A stretch of DNA of 64,000 nucleotides from Lineus longissimus (lineage: Eukaryota; Nemertea; Pilidiophora; Heteronemertea; Lineidae): positions 17,686,437 to 17,750,436 of the forward strand of contig NC_088313.1 of assembly GCF_910592395.1 (NCBI RefSeq), in the 5' to 3' direction. Below are positions 14,301 to 27,147 of this stretch, piece by piece (position 1 is the first letter of the stretch; every line of letters starts with the position of its first letter). The notes under the pieces are model-generated. The model had not been told where the DNA came from and searched no databases. It saw only the letters and a list, made by a program, of their open reading frames with translations. The translations under genes were made by a program, and so were the position numbers.

Positions 14301-16339
14301 GTCAGTATCCTCAACTTACTGATTGATGGGAGGATTAAGTCACCAGTTCGACTTAAAAGGTTTAGTAAGATATCACCTTCGGGTCGAATAATCCACATCC
14401 GAAAAGATAAGATTGTGTCGGCTTTGGAAGCAAAGAAGCTTGATACTAAAACGCCAACCATAAAACCCATGCTTAAAGTTAAACCTGACCTAAAAGCCTC
14501 ACGTTGCGGCGTGTTGCAGAGGGTTTCACGGTATTAGAAGAGATCGGAGTTGACATTTTGCTATATTTCCTCGAAACCATTTCCGCTAAAAGCAGAAGCG
14601 GCTCATGCCCAGACAACATGGAGGAGAGTTGGCCATTAGGTCCTCGCCATTCTGGTGCAACTAAAAGTTATCAAAAGCAACTAAAGACACTTTTAGACGA
14701 CCGTGTTGTCAAAGGCAACTAAAGCTTTAAAATCTCGTGCGTTTTTTCAAAACATAGAGTATAAACATTTCCAGTCAAATCATTTGCTTTCTACTGTACT
14801 GCTGATATCAACGGCAACATTAAGAATCGATCTTTAGAAAGTCATTAGATGTTATCACATGAACCCCGTTATCATGGCCATAGAACCCGCCGTAGCCCAT
14901 TGGTACTAGATCATTTCAGGGTCACCGAAATCGACTTTGATACGTCATCAGGTGTATATTACAAATGATTGATGGCGTTGCATGCAATGTTATGACATTC
15001 CCCTTATTTACTATCACTGTTTGTTCTACCAGGAATTATGATGGAAGGTCTAAACTAAATACACGCATTGGCTTGTTTACAAATCCCCAGAAACACCACC
15101 ACACACAACTTGAGATAATAGCGTCAGGTTGCGATGGGAATTGGAAAACTCATTTACGAGCCAATCAGCTCCCGAGAGGAATTAGCTGCGCACTGGTTTA
15201 CGAGGTATCCCGCAGTAAATTATAGTGCGCTTTCCGATTCGAGGCAACGTAAATAGCGCTCTTTGCACGTTATTGATGGATATTGTTAATAATTCCTCTA
15301 GATGTATTCATTGTAAATTTGGTTGAAGTGTTGGTGATTACTGTATATGATTTAACCACAGTCGTTATCGTAAAGAATGTGCGGTTTGGGAACAAATTGA
15401 TAGGTTTTTTTTTTCTCTTTCGGATGTTTTACTTTATATATTAACTTCCTGTTCAACACGGGATTACGACCCGCGTTACGAACTTCAGCGATATATCAGG
15501 AAAAAAATAGATTACTGGAATCGCACTTTTCACACTTGATTATTTATCTCTTCCTTCTACCTCAAACTACTAGATTGTTGGCTAACTGTTTACAGCAACC
15601 GAAGAAAATCATTAATCAGACTGACACAAATCGAAATAACGTAGACAAGTATAAACCTTACTCATTCCGAGCAGGGATTGAGAAGGAAAAACTATTTTCT
15701 GTTTGGGTTGGTTACCCGCTAAATCTTATTTTGGAAAAGTTCTGCTATGATGGATGAAGATTTCTTATACCTTACAAGATTATTTAATGATTCTTGCAGA
15801 TGACAAAACAAGATAAAAATGACAAATCACCGAGCTAAGTATACTGCATTTGATCTCCGAGGCTTTCTGTAGGATATCGATTAGCGAGACGTCATGAATT
15901 CAATGCATCCCCGCTTTCATGCTGGGGTTGGTGTTTTCATCTCCATATCACAAATTAAATCTCTCAAGTCCATTTGCTCATTTCGAATTGTAATGTTGAT
16001 AAATATCCCTCCGGGTCAACAACATAAACTTTTTGATGAACAACTTTCCTTTTTTTCTAAAGTTTAATTGATTACGTTTCGTGCAGTCCCATTCTTATTA
16101 GGTAGCGTTGTTCATTTAGGGGAGTAATGCCTAACATTCGTGAAGTTAATACTCCGTTTATTTTCATTAGTTAAATGAAAATTGATTATGGCTTGTCCAT
16201 AATTAAACACTAATTTTATTCGCAGATACAACTACGGGGTCACAAAATTTAGAATGAAGAAAATGCTTAAATCACAATTTAGCTGATTCTATTCTTTTAG
16301 CACTGCACTGATCTCAGCTCTGGTGTATCTCTGCAGCTC
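11301..16339. other. Gene-free intergenic region
   Basis: Only short overlapping ORFs on both strands, the longest being 138 codons on the minus strand at 13,230-13,646, overlapped by open frames on the other strand. I see no protein family, tandem array or RNA gene. Confidence 0.6.
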
Positions 16340-16940
16340 AAGCAAGACACCGCTCCCATCGATCAATCAATAGATCGAGCTGCCATCAACTATAACAATC
16401 AATTCCCTGGCTATTATTTAGATTTTTTTCTCCGCCATTTCGACGACAGACCCGTCAGATCAATCACCCATCAACACTCCGATCAATTCCCAGGTTCTTC
16501 TTTCTTATCATAGCAGTCTCGACCATCCCATGTTCTTCACATTTATTTTATTTCAAAGGTGACAGCTCTTGATTTCTCCATTCAGTTCAGAAATTACGGT
16601 CCGTAAACCGATAGTTGGTTTTTGTTCCTCACCAATTGCGTCTGTTCATTTCCGTGCACTCAGCAGTTCAAGTGGTTCCAAACAAACATCATATCCTATC
16701 AATCAATCAGTCGTGAGTGCCATCAACTTTCGCAATCAAAGCCCAGGATCTTCCATGTTTTTTTTTTGTCATAACGTTTCCATGACTGACACTGGTTTCT
16801 TTAGGTAAGGAAATCATTTGAAACATTTTGTCTCAGCCGTTTTGGTGACAATTTCTGATATTTGCTATTGTAATTCTCAGGTCCTTCCGTGTTTGTCCTA
16901 AAGTCTCTGCGACTGATTTCGTAAGGATTGCGGAGACATC
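16340..16940. repeat. Degenerate interspersed/tandem repeat, about 4 decayed copies
   Basis: Similar phrases recur: GATCAATCAAT, then TGCCATCAACT, CAATCAA and CCCAGG followed by a pyrimidine-rich run ending near ATAGCAG or GACTG. They occur near 16,360, 16,455-16,520, 16,700-16,790 and, partially, 16,880-16,925. The copies are strongly diverged and the period is irregular, so this looks like an old duplication family rather than a live satellite. The strand is rich in C and T through about 18.6 kb. Confidence 0.4.
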
Positions 16941-19900
16941 ACTCCGATCCATCGGCTGTTCTTTCCTTTGCCTCATCCATCAACCGAATGTCTCATTCAC
17001 GTGCGGCTAATCCAACATGCAGACATCTGCGACATCGAATCGACCAAAAATGATTGATTTTTTACACCGGATTTAAAAGAAAAGTCGTTGTTAACTACTC
17101 AATTTTCTCTCATACAATAGGACATCAACCAGAACCATCCATTTCTTCGTGATCGATGATACATCATTATTGAAAAAGGCACAACAGAGCGACCTGATTC
17201 AGTTTTACTCTGGATAGAGTTAGAAAAGGAGTTATCAAGTCAGTGACCATTTTTCTTGTGTTTTCGTTTTCATCTTTCATATTGCAAGTTCAACCAAGAT
17301 CACAATTTTAAGGACGTTGTCACGTCACTTTTCAGATGGGAACATGCACATAGTATTTTGACTTGCTCCATTTATCATCCCTCCTTTTGTTCCCAAAATC
17401 GTTATCACCAACTCCGTAATGGTCCGATTTCTTTTGAAGAAGGCTGATTGTCAGGTCATGTACCTTTCTCTGCTCTACCTGATCAATCATCCTAACGTCA
17501 CTTCCGTATGGTGATAATCCGACAGAGAGACGTATGCGGGGTTGAAATCACCTTGAACCGGCAACACACGTCAACAGATTGAACTCTTTACATCATGACA
17601 CTCAAAGTTCCGAGAGAGATCGAAAAGTTCCTTAAAGCTACGCGCACCCAATGGAAAACATGATCACGAAAATGAAAACATTGTCTCACAATACTTTTCA
17701 AATGTTTTCAGGATCACCACAAGATCACAATCATAGCACTGATGCTGCCATCATTATTTTTCCACTGACCGGTCTTGTCATTCAGTTTTGACATCATTAT
17801 TCTATACGGCATTCCGCAGTTGGACACTTGTCATCATTCTGACAGACCGATCCACCGCAATATCCCATTCTCACGTGAACAAAATCTTTTTAATCTTTTA
17901 ACATCACTGCGATGAGGACTCCATTATGGTTCCTCGTTCTCACCACGTCGATTTTTTCTTAACACGTATCATTCATTAATCGCCTAATGTCAGCCCCCAC
18001 TCGTCGATAATCTGCAGTAGATTCAAATCGTACAACAGCTGTTCGTGTTTTAAACAGTACTAAGTTTCACTTGCACATGTCGCTTTTAAACCGGGCCGGT
18101 CAACCGAGTTGCGGCATTGACGTCTGCTTTTAGTAGTTGTACTTTTATCTGATCCAAGTAGTTTCGTTCTCACCATTGTACCAAGTGGTTTATCACCATT
18201 AGAAATGGAGGATTAAATAAACACTGCATCGCAAATAGTTGAGGAATAAACTGAATTATGTCACAGTAAATCTAAGTTTCAGGCTCCACCATTCTGCCAA
18301 GCCAGTGTACAGTAGAAAAAATGAGAGCGATGTTTGGGACATTTATTGGAAAGTGAGATTTCGTTGATAGATTCTCCTTCTACCTAATGGAATCTTTGAT
18401 AAATCTCTCCTTCACTGACATTTGTCTCGTACCGTGTTCATCACTGAAGATAGTTGAATCAATTGGATCATCAAGCATTGCAATCGTTTTGTTGGGTTCA
18501 AGGTTTTACATCACAGAGCATGCAATCATTGACCCAGCTTTTCTACTTGTGACAGATTTTGAATCGTTGAAAATGCAATTAACCGGAAATTGTATGTCTC
18601 TATATCGTAATTAGTTGATTTCTCCTAACTGTTTTTTTCAATGTTGTAATCTTTTTGAATAAAAAAACCGTCGAAAATCCTGACTTTGTGTATTTGTGAC
18701 CTTTGGGAAATGGCTCACAACCTCGAGGCTGTCGCAGAGATATTATCGCCAATTTTGCTGTTTGCTTCGTCATGAGTACTTACCGGTTGTTATCATTGAG
18801 CAGGAAAGGTTGGGTTAAGCCCGACAGAGATCCGTGCTGAAACAGATAATCTCAACAAGGATTATTTATCTTTTATACCTCTCACGTCTCAATGTGGCAG
18901 AGGAAAAAACTTTGAGAGATTTGCTAAGACATGTACTCTGTTGAGGAGACACTTTTATCATTATTGATAGTGATGTGTTGTTGTAACGCACAAGTGACAT
19001 GTTTCTGTTAAATTTATGGCAAATACCCCAGGATCTTTATCATTGTCCTTGTCACTCTATTCCTCCTTCTCATGCTTAGAACGCAGAAACAGAAGGCAGC
19101 TTTACAAGCTCTGGATAATGATTTTTTGAGAAGAAAGGAGATCAAAACTTCCTGAATTTTATAGAATGGTTTGTAGAAATCTTCGCTTGCGGGCAGTTGT
19201 AGTTTCTATAGTTTTACGATGCTCGGATGCTCTCTTCATCCTCTGCTGTTTCTTAATAGCATTCTACAGTGCCTTTCAAATTACTCCTGCTCCAAGGCCA
19301 ATCGTGCATCCGTTTGCCTTCGTGGTGTATCAATTTACATTCAAAGCTGCAGGAGGAGCTGCAAGGGTGAAGCTCCAACCCAGAATCCAGTTTCCAATGT
19401 CTAGTATCATTTTTCCGGTAGAGATAGTATTTTTTGCAGTTTTAACCACACCACAGTCTGTGGCTGCTATCCTTCCGTTCTCCGTTGTAATTGGAGTGTT
19501 TCAGGTTTAGTTCAAACTGAATATCCATTACTGCTTCTAGGACAGTCAGGACCGTTAATAACCTTGATTCTTTCTTTGGCTCTTTCCAGAATATCACGTC
19601 ATCCCGATTATAATCAGTGAGGATAGAAAATTTAATTCAGGTAATTAGAATTAAGTGTTAATTAACGAGGAATTCGCTGCACTTGCAATCAGGTATCAAA
19701 TCTGTTGACGACTTCCGCTTTTGTTGAATTCTTCGCCCTTTCAAAAGGAGATCGCCTGGTTCAGTCTAACTTCGTCTTACCACAAAGAAGTAGCTTACTC
19801 TATCGGGTAAATTTATAAGTTACTTTATATAAATGGGTTGGCAATTTGCAGTGCAAATGGTCGTGTTGGTAATTTCCGAACATTAGCGATATCTCCCATT

Positions 19901-21875
19901 CTATACAGTTAAGTTGAGCAGAGAGGGTTGTTGAGGTAGTCAACACTTTTATTACCACTCGGATACATCCCAGACCGCTCCTGTCTCAAATCCTAGCATA
20001 AATGCATGATTACACCCGAGTATACCTCGCCAGAGCCAAATGATTGTATTTGAAACCCAACACATATGCTTATAGTACGTCTGATTAGATTTGTCATCTG
20101 ATCCCATGCGGCCATATCCATTTTTCATCAAAACATCCCATCTTACCATTCTTTTCGCTCCGGAATGTCCTTCATCAGACGCATCTATTAATGATTTACG
20201 GGCACCGAACAATGTGAACAGTGCGGCAAATAACACCTGTTTGCTTGCTAACTACATTTTATTGCCCAAAGATTTGTGGCAATCGATCCAATGAGAATCG
20301 AATGAGGCTGGCAGCTATTCAGGTCGGTCGTTGGCAAACCCGTTACTGAGTGCCAATTTCATCTACTAAAGAACTAATCTGTCCGCCGGATAGATTGTCA
20401 TTGCTTTCGAGTAGTGCGGCGGCAGTGAACCTAAGTGTGTTTTGGTACCAGAAGTGGTCGGGACATTTTGGTAACTATAATCTGTGGTATCACCCACACA
20501 AGTGGTGGTCTGGACACTTGGCGACTGTCATCGATATCTGTCGTATCATCCACAAGTGCTCGGGACATTGGTGCTGCATATGTGGAAGCCGCCCACATGT
20601 CTCGTGCTGTATTCACGGAACGTATCTGGTTCCGAAACGAGTATGGGTGGCCAGCGACCTACTTGCATTGGTGTGGCTTCATTTCACTTCGTGTCGTAGA
20701 CTGATTGAATCCTAATTAACGTTTGGTGCGGCAGCAGGTCTAGGGCAGTTTGAAGAGTACACGTATAGTCTGACCGAACTTCCAGTTGAGTCGCCTAATC
20801 AGAAGTTTATTTTGGACACGATTCCTGTCAGTAGTGCTTAGGATCGTCAGACTTGGCGAGCGATAGCGAAGGTCACGCTTTGAGTACAGCGACGCTCTAT
20901 GAGCTGAAGAGTCTATTCCTCTAGTGCTAGCATCTGATCACAAGCATACAGAAAACGCTTCTTTTGGGAATCCGGTTACAAACAGCTACAAAAAGAAAGT
21001 GGAAGGCAGACGTAGAGCACAGAGCCCGAGGGACACTGCTCTTGACATGCTGGTGAAAATTGTCCGAGAGTATCCGATATCAAATATTGGTTTCTTTCCC
21101 TGATGATTCCCAACAATTCCTTCCTATCGGTTTTTCTGCTCGTCCTGAATCCGTTAGCAGGTGCAGTGAAAAGAGACACAGGCATGTTTTATAGTCGTCC
21201 TTGCCTGGAGAGCGCTAATGTTTTACTGTAACGTGATGTTTGTGATCCTTTCTTTCCGCTTAACTATTGGGTTGCTGTCTACGTCAAAAAGAAATATCCA
21301 TCTGGAGTTTTTCAACGATTGATGCGTCTGGTTTTCTCAGTTCATTTGCACAAGAACATAGTTTTTCAAATCCTGTATCATAGGACAAAACAGGTGCCGG
21401 ACAAATTTACGTTCTGTCGTGGCTGAGAACTGCATGCGTTTACAAGTAAGTAGAAGCTCTTTCAAATAGTACTGTTCGGTTTGTAATGATGATGGTCATT
21501 TGAGATGAACATCAGCGGAAGCAACTTTTGTTTGTAATTGTTCAGAAGCAAAACGTGTCGTTGTGATAATATCTCAATATTGCCTTCCTTGATGACCTAC
21601 AACTCACGGATGTAAAAACGTTTCTTTGCTTTTGCAAAATTCCGATAGAGATGGCAGGTGAAAAGCCCTTGAAGTAACGGATTATGATACCGGCTCTTGC
21701 CCATTATCGTGCACAATGTTAGAGCATTTTTAAAAATCAGCGCGATCATCTCGGCATGTTCCATAGGTTTGACTCGGTTGCGCGCTTTGAATCACTTCAA
21801 CTTGTAATTGAAATCGCTCGTTTGTGTTGCGCTTAAGTGATAAGGTAACAGGCCACTGCCTGTAAAATTGTTCAC
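16941..21875. other. Gene-free intergenic region
   Basis: No gene recognised. The plus strand is T/C-rich until about 18.6 kb. The 114-codon ORF at 19,166-19,510 is hydrophobic and unsupported. Around 20,430-20,700, several frames are open on both strands because of loosely repeated words such as GGACATT, CACAAGTG and ATCATCC. Confidence 0.55.
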
Positions 21876-22935
21876 GAACGACGACGATGACGACGAGACA
21901 GACGCCCACCGCCACATACAACGAATGACAACAGACGACAACCACATAAATTAAACGACAACAGACGACCAAAGACGACGAGGACGGACACTGCGGACGG
22001 ACACTGCGGTATTCTAAAGACTCGTGAAAGTCAGCTCAAAAGTGCAAAAGGGTTAACCTATACGAAGAGTACTGTTATCGTGTTTTGAATGAAAAAACTC
22101 ACCTTTCGACGCGAGACTGCGACAACAGACGACGACCACATAGATTAAACGACAACAGACGACCACAGACGACGACGACGGACGACGGACGACGAGGACG
22201 GACACTGCGGACGGACACTGCGGTATTCTAAAGACTCGTGAAAGTCAGCTTAAAAGTGCAAAAGGGTTAACCTATACGAAGAGTACTGTTATCGTGTTTT
22301 GAATGAAAAAACTCACCTTTCGATGCGAGACTGCGACAACAGACGACGATCACATAGATTAAACGTTAACAGACGACCACAGACGACGACGACGGACGAC
22401 GGACGACGAGGACGGACACTGCGGTATTCTAAAGACTCGTGAAAGTCAGCTCAAAAGTGCAAAAGGGTTAACCTATACGAAGAGTACTTTTATCTTGTTT
22501 TGAATGAAAAAAAATCACCTTTCGATGCGAGACTGCGACAACAGACGACGACCACATAGATTAAACGACAACAGACGACCACAGACGACGATGAGGACGG
22601 ACACTGCGGACGGACACTGCGGTATTCTAAAGACTCGTGAAAGTCAGCTCAAAAGTGCGAAAGGGTTAACCTATACGAACAGTATACTGTTATCGTGTTT
22701 TGAATGAAAAAAATCACCTTTCGACACGAGACTGCGACAACAGACGACGACCACATCGATTAAACGACAACAGACGACCACAGACGACGACGACGGACGA
22801 CGGACGACGAGGACTGACACTGCGGTATTCTAAAGACTCGTGAAAGCTAGCTTAAAAGTGAAAAAAGGTAAGCCTATACGAACAGTACTGTTATCGTGTT
22901 TTGAATGAAAAAAAATCACCTTTCGACACGAGACT
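21876..22935. repeat. Satellite array, about 5 copies of a ~200-214 bp unit
   Basis: The landmark TTTTGAATGAAAAAA recurs at about 22,083, 22,297, 22,498, 22,698 and 22,899, giving spacings of 214, 201, 200 and 201 bp. Each unit has a GACGAC/ACAGACGAC-rich half of nested short repeats and a conserved unique half containing GTATTCTAAAGACTCGTG and GGGTTAACCTATACGAA. The differences in length come from gain or loss of the GGACACTGCGGAC-type subrepeat. Copies are highly similar, so the array is young. I see no coding role. Confidence 0.92.
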
Positions 22936-23280
22936 GGATATGTAAAGCCAGCCACTCGGGAAAAGTTTCAACATGACTATAGGCAATCTCCAAGCTTCGC
23001 CATTGGTAACGGTTGCTTAGTGATAGACTAGCACAGTTTACTAGCGTACTTTTGCTAGCTAGCTTCTGCTTCTCATTGGGAGATTGGATTATGGGGAGCC
23101 ATGTAAATTTACCCAAAGTTGCCAATAGGGTGTCAGTTACATGTATATCTGTTTTGGCTCTGTCAGAAGGTGTACGTTGGACCAGTGTAACGTCGGTGCC
23201 TCAATACACTTATGCGGCAAGTGCTAACCATTGTGTTTGTCAGTGGTCACAATATCGAATTAATTGCAGACCTTATCACT

Positions 23281-23500
23281 CAAGTTATCTAATTAATTGT
23301 TGATCTCCAAAAGTTTTCCAATAAACTGTATCAAAAAGGTTCTCTATTAAACCAGGGTCTTTCAAATAAATTATTTGAAAGACTCTGATTGAACTGTATT
23401 GGTGCAAAAGTTATCTGATAACGTAGCCAGCTTCTACCACGTGCAAACGTTATCTAATAAACTGTTCCTTCGATCACACAAGTTATCTAATTAACTGATA
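23281..23500. repeat. Degenerate repeat with recurring GTTATCT (GATA-type) motifs
   Basis: Variants of AAGTTATCTAATAAACTG occur at about 23,282, 23,320 (as AAGTTTTCCAATAAACTG), 23,408, 23,448 and 23,480. TTATCT is the reverse complement of the GATA-factor core AGATAA, and several copies abut TAATTA or GATAA. Whether this is a decayed minisatellite or a clustered binding region cannot be told from sequence. Confidence 0.5.
23357..23383. repeat. 27-bp perfect palindrome (13-bp arms)
   Basis: The arms GTCTTTCAAATAA and TTATTTGAAAGAC are exact reverse complements around one central A. It sits within the TTATCT-repeat region. It could form a short hairpin or be a dimeric binding site. Confidence 0.85.
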
Positions 23501-24875
23501 GTTCTCCATACAGATTCATGCACGTTTTTCCCAAACAGAACGAATATCGAAATGACTGTAATCAACCCTTGCTTATATCGCCGTTTCTTTTACGTGCCTC
23601 GTTAACCTCAATTGATTACTGTAATAGCTGGTTAGCGTGTTAGGAACAAATTTTGGATGAAAATTGTCAGCGAAGGCAGTTGACAATAATCAGCTGCTAG
23701 CTTCGTATCAATCCGTGTTTTTGACTGATAAAAGATGCTATGTTGGTGCATAAATTGAGTAATAGTCGGGCTGCTCGACGAATCGTTGAGTAGTCTGTCT
23801 GTATGAGAGCCTGCACGTGCACGGCTGATAAGGAAATTGACAATTGATGAAGAAGATGTGACAATTTTAGAAGGGAAATGAAGAAACGAAGGCCAATGGG
23901 TGTTGATGATGTGGTTCATATGAGCGACTCTTGAAAATCCGTTCTTCGGGTCAGATGCTGTCACATCTGTTCGAACACAATATCAGCTTTAAAGCGATGT
24001 TTTATCAAGATGTGGCGCCTGGGGCTATATGGAAGATAGCCTATAGCTAGGGGGTCGAATTGGAAGTCGTCAGGTGACTAGTATGCGCTTTTAGGAACCT
24101 GGGTTGTGTTTGATTCAGGCAAAATCATTTCATCGTGCAACCGCAATAGTTTCCAATGTGTGTTAGGAGACCTACACACTCTCTTTTTAAACCAGGACTT
24201 ATTTGGAAGGCAACTATTTAACTGTTTTTCGTAGCGTTCTGACGAATTCAAAACATAAGCATGTGAGAGTCAACTTACCGAAATCTTGATCGGGCAGACT
24301 CCACGATCCGATATTGGTGGTACGTTGAGTATCCCAATCAAATTCGACTGGTTTATCGTATATTCGTGAATCTCCAGTTCCTCTCCAACGAAATATGATC
24401 TAATGAAGTCGGTGTTCTCATCTTTCTTGGTGATCGGATGCCTCCCATCAACAGCTGAGAACCCATGAAAAATACTTACATTACACGAGTTCACGACTTC
24501 AGTGATTTAAACGAAATTTCAGCTCAGATGTAGATAGCTTTCTGAATAATTGGAAAGAATGAAAATCAAATTTATGATATCATGTTTATATTATTAGTAA
24601 GATTATTTCTGCTAAGATCACTTTCTCACAATCATTTGAAGCCAATACTTCATAAAAATTAATGATTATGTTTAGGGGCATTTTTTTTAACCACGTACTT
24701 TAACTCCGACATAACTGAAGCCAGCACCAAGACCTATCAAACTGCGTGATGCCTTTCAAAATCCGTTTACGATGGTCGGCCGGCCTTCAACTCTTACCTT
24801 ATACTCTCAGATTCCTGTAACTTCGTCGAACACCTTCGATCTGCTTTGGAGACCTCGAGAATATCATATTCTGTG

Positions 24876-24993
24876 TAAGGTAGAATGGGGTATTTGTAGC
24901 CCCGGTTTAATGGTAGCCATTGTCTATGATATCGATTGATATCCACATGTATATCAAACAATACAGGGGCTAAAAATACCTTATTCTACCTTA
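24876..24993. mobile_element. 118-bp foldback MITE
   Basis: Terminal inverted repeats of 28 bp (24,876-24,903 and 24,966-24,993) match at 25 of 28 positions; the outer end reads TAAGGTAGAAT. The ~62-bp centre is AT-rich and non-coding. This is typical of a small non-autonomous DNA transposon. The superfamily is not clear from the ends and no clean target duplication is visible. Confidence 0.75.
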
Positions 24994-25915
24994 TCCTGCA
25001 TTCGTAGGGCCTACATGTATCTCTTGATCACAATGCATGGCACGCCCCAGCAAAATAGTGTCGCGACCGACGCAGGTGGATAACCGCGCACTTCTAATTA
25101 CTTGACCTACTTTACAATGTACATCTTCCACGTGTCTGAGGCTACTGACGGGACACAGAATCTCAGGAAGGGCCTGGCGCAGCCTTTTCTGATCCATTTT
25201 GTTGCTCTTGCGGCTATTTTTTATAGAATCCCTGCCTCGCGCCCGTAGGCCTATTGCAGGGAGAGACGTCTCCGGCATCAATCATCTTCGGGAAACCAGT
25301 GGTTTTTAATCGAGATGTCGAGAATTCCCTGTCATAGGTTCGATTTAATTTTTACTTTCCCTGCCGCATGCTCATCAAATTAGTTGTCACTTTCCCCTGT
25401 CACTAAACCAGCTGTTACCTTCTCCTGCAACATGTTGAAATATGTTGCTGTTTTGTCGAAAAGGCATGACACTTAATCCTGCACCTCATTACTTTGATAC
25501 TAGGTTCTTTTTTGTTTAAACGGAATATACATTGTACTACTGTCTGTAATCTCTCACGTAATCCGGCATCATTTTGTTGGAAATGTCTCTTCTCTGTTAG
25601 AGTTGTTTTCATATTGTGACTGTGTCGATTTTCTTGTTTTAAGCCGCTCTATACACGAATACAAGGTCATAAAGACTTAACGTTTGTCTTAAATGCCTCA
25701 AAGGTACATCCCTTGTGACTGCATTCGCCTGGAAGCTAATCTTCTTATTGTTCTAATGATACAGTTTAACTGTGTTCAAGGTCCACATATCCATGAAGAC
25801 ATAACAGTTTAATACCTGGGGTGAAGGTTCCTAGAAATCCTTGACTGTTTCGACCATGCCAGAGGAGTAACATAGAGGATGACCAAAATGCGAGTTCGGA
25901 TTCAGGGGTTTTCTT
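24994..25915. other. Gene-free intergenic region
   Basis: I see nothing convincing here; there are only short ORFs. Confidence 0.5.
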
Positions 25916-25918
25916 CAA

Positions 25919-25998
25919 TATTATAATGATAATGATGATGATATAAACAATAATAATAATGATAATAATGTTAATAATAATGATAATAATATATAAAC
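25919..25998. repeat. (AAT/ATG)n imperfect microsatellite
   Basis: A run of ATAATG, ATGATG and ATAATAAT trinucleotide variants about 80 bp long. It creates an artefactual Ile/Val-rich ORF on the minus strand. Confidence 0.9.
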
Positions 25999-26051
25999 TA
26001 GAATGAATAAATAACAACAAAATGAAGAGAGAACAAAGAGAAAAATGTAAT

Positions 26052-26124
26052 GGATTTAAGGGGAGGCGAACCCGTGACCACCAGATCGAAAGTCCAGCAT
26101 TCTAACCATTGAACCATCAAGGCC
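26052..26124 (-). mobile_element. tRNA-derived SINE body (minus strand)
   Basis: Read on the minus strand, the segment has a box A-like TGGTTCAATGG, a possible anticodon arm (stem CTGGA/TCTGG around a 7-base loop with TTC in the anticodon position) and a box B-like GGTTCGCCTCC. The expected acceptor stem does not pair (5' GGCCTTG against 3' TAAATCC), so this is a tRNA-like SINE head rather than a working tRNA gene. It is distantly similar at its 5' end to the element at 11,238. Confidence 0.6.
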
Positions 26125-27147
26125 TTTATGTTAGGACAGAGATTTTCGCCGCCTCTTATAGCCAGGCTATGGCAATCTGAAGAAACTACGGTGTACTTTA
26201 TAAGAAAAAGTATGTTTTATTATTTTTTACTGGTAGCCTAAGTTTAAATCCGTTCTGCCTTTTGGACAACAGATTAGAATGAAATGATGCTTTTAAGGCA
26301 CCAGATTTTATCAAAATAATGCACAACTCAAGTTGGTGTTGTTGTCTTTACCTACTTGTCTCCACCTGTACTCATTGAAGAAGCATTGAAAAAAAGGTTT
26401 TGGAATTTTACAGCTCTCCCACCAACTTAAGTAAATCGGCCGGAATCAAACTAATCAACTGCGTGATATCGTCTTCAGTGGTGTCCCTCGCATTTTTCGC
26501 TGGAATGACTAAAGTGAATGTGGCTGGTTGTGTTTTCATGCTCTGATAAACCGCACCGCACGGTTGAGGTTCCTATTTCAATTTACAGTTATTGCTCATC
26601 GAATATTAAATTTTTTCATCTTTTCATTTCACTTGTGGTAAAACTGATAAGCACAAATGGTCGGACTGCCATGGAGCGATAAATACGATCGGGGTGGAAA
26701 TCGTTATTGAAATGTGCCATGTTCAGTAATATATCTATTTTTTCTTGTCTATGTGGCTTTTCCGTTGTTTATCACAACAATATATTGAAATCTGTTTAAT
26801 TTACTCATTTGATATATCAACAGTTCGCGATGCCAAATATTGTTTGGCGCAGCATATCATATCGTCAGTCCATGACATTTCCATGGCTGAATGATGCACG
26901 GCAGATTATCGGTATAAAACCTATTCCAAATTCTTTTATTTTTCAGCCATTATATGTCGGTCAGAATTACATCCCAATATTAGCAAATATAAAGGCATTT
27001 CAACGGGTTTGTCCATTTACTCTTTATCAATGACTGACAATAGTTTTCTTCTATCGTTTCAGATTCTACCGGCGGTATGATAACTCTTCAGCGACTTAAT
27101 ACGAAACGGCTATTTCGCTGACAAATCCTAATACGAACGCGTTAACG
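26125..27147 (+). promoter_or_regulatory. Upstream region and leader exon of the peptide receptor gene
   Basis: No coding exon is seen. A good splice acceptor (pyrimidine-rich, ending TCTATCGTTTCAG at 27,062) lies 85 bases before the receptor start codon, which suggests that the 5' untranslated region is split and that the transcription start lies further upstream, possibly beyond this stretch. No clear TATA box or core promoter was identified. Confidence 0.4.

Larger units (their letters stand above)
22936..24875. other. Intergenic region to the right of the satellite
   Basis: No gene recognised. It holds the TTATCT-rich repeated stretch and 27-base palindrome listed separately. The 110-codon minus-strand ORF at 23,632-23,964 has no recognisable motif. 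Confidence 0.55.

Noticed and set aside
19166-19510. 114-codon hydrophobic ORF, and a minus-strand reading with Gly/Ala-rich hydrophobic stretches faintly like apolipoprotein-L-type proteins
   Set aside because: The plus-strand ORF has no family match. The minus-strand similarity is impressionistic and its frame contains several stops.
20350-20715. Overlapping ORFs on both strands
   Set aside because: Open in several frames at once because of loosely repeated words, with no protein-like features.
26052-26124. Functional tRNA gene
   Set aside because: The acceptor ends do not pair, so it is a SINE-type relic.
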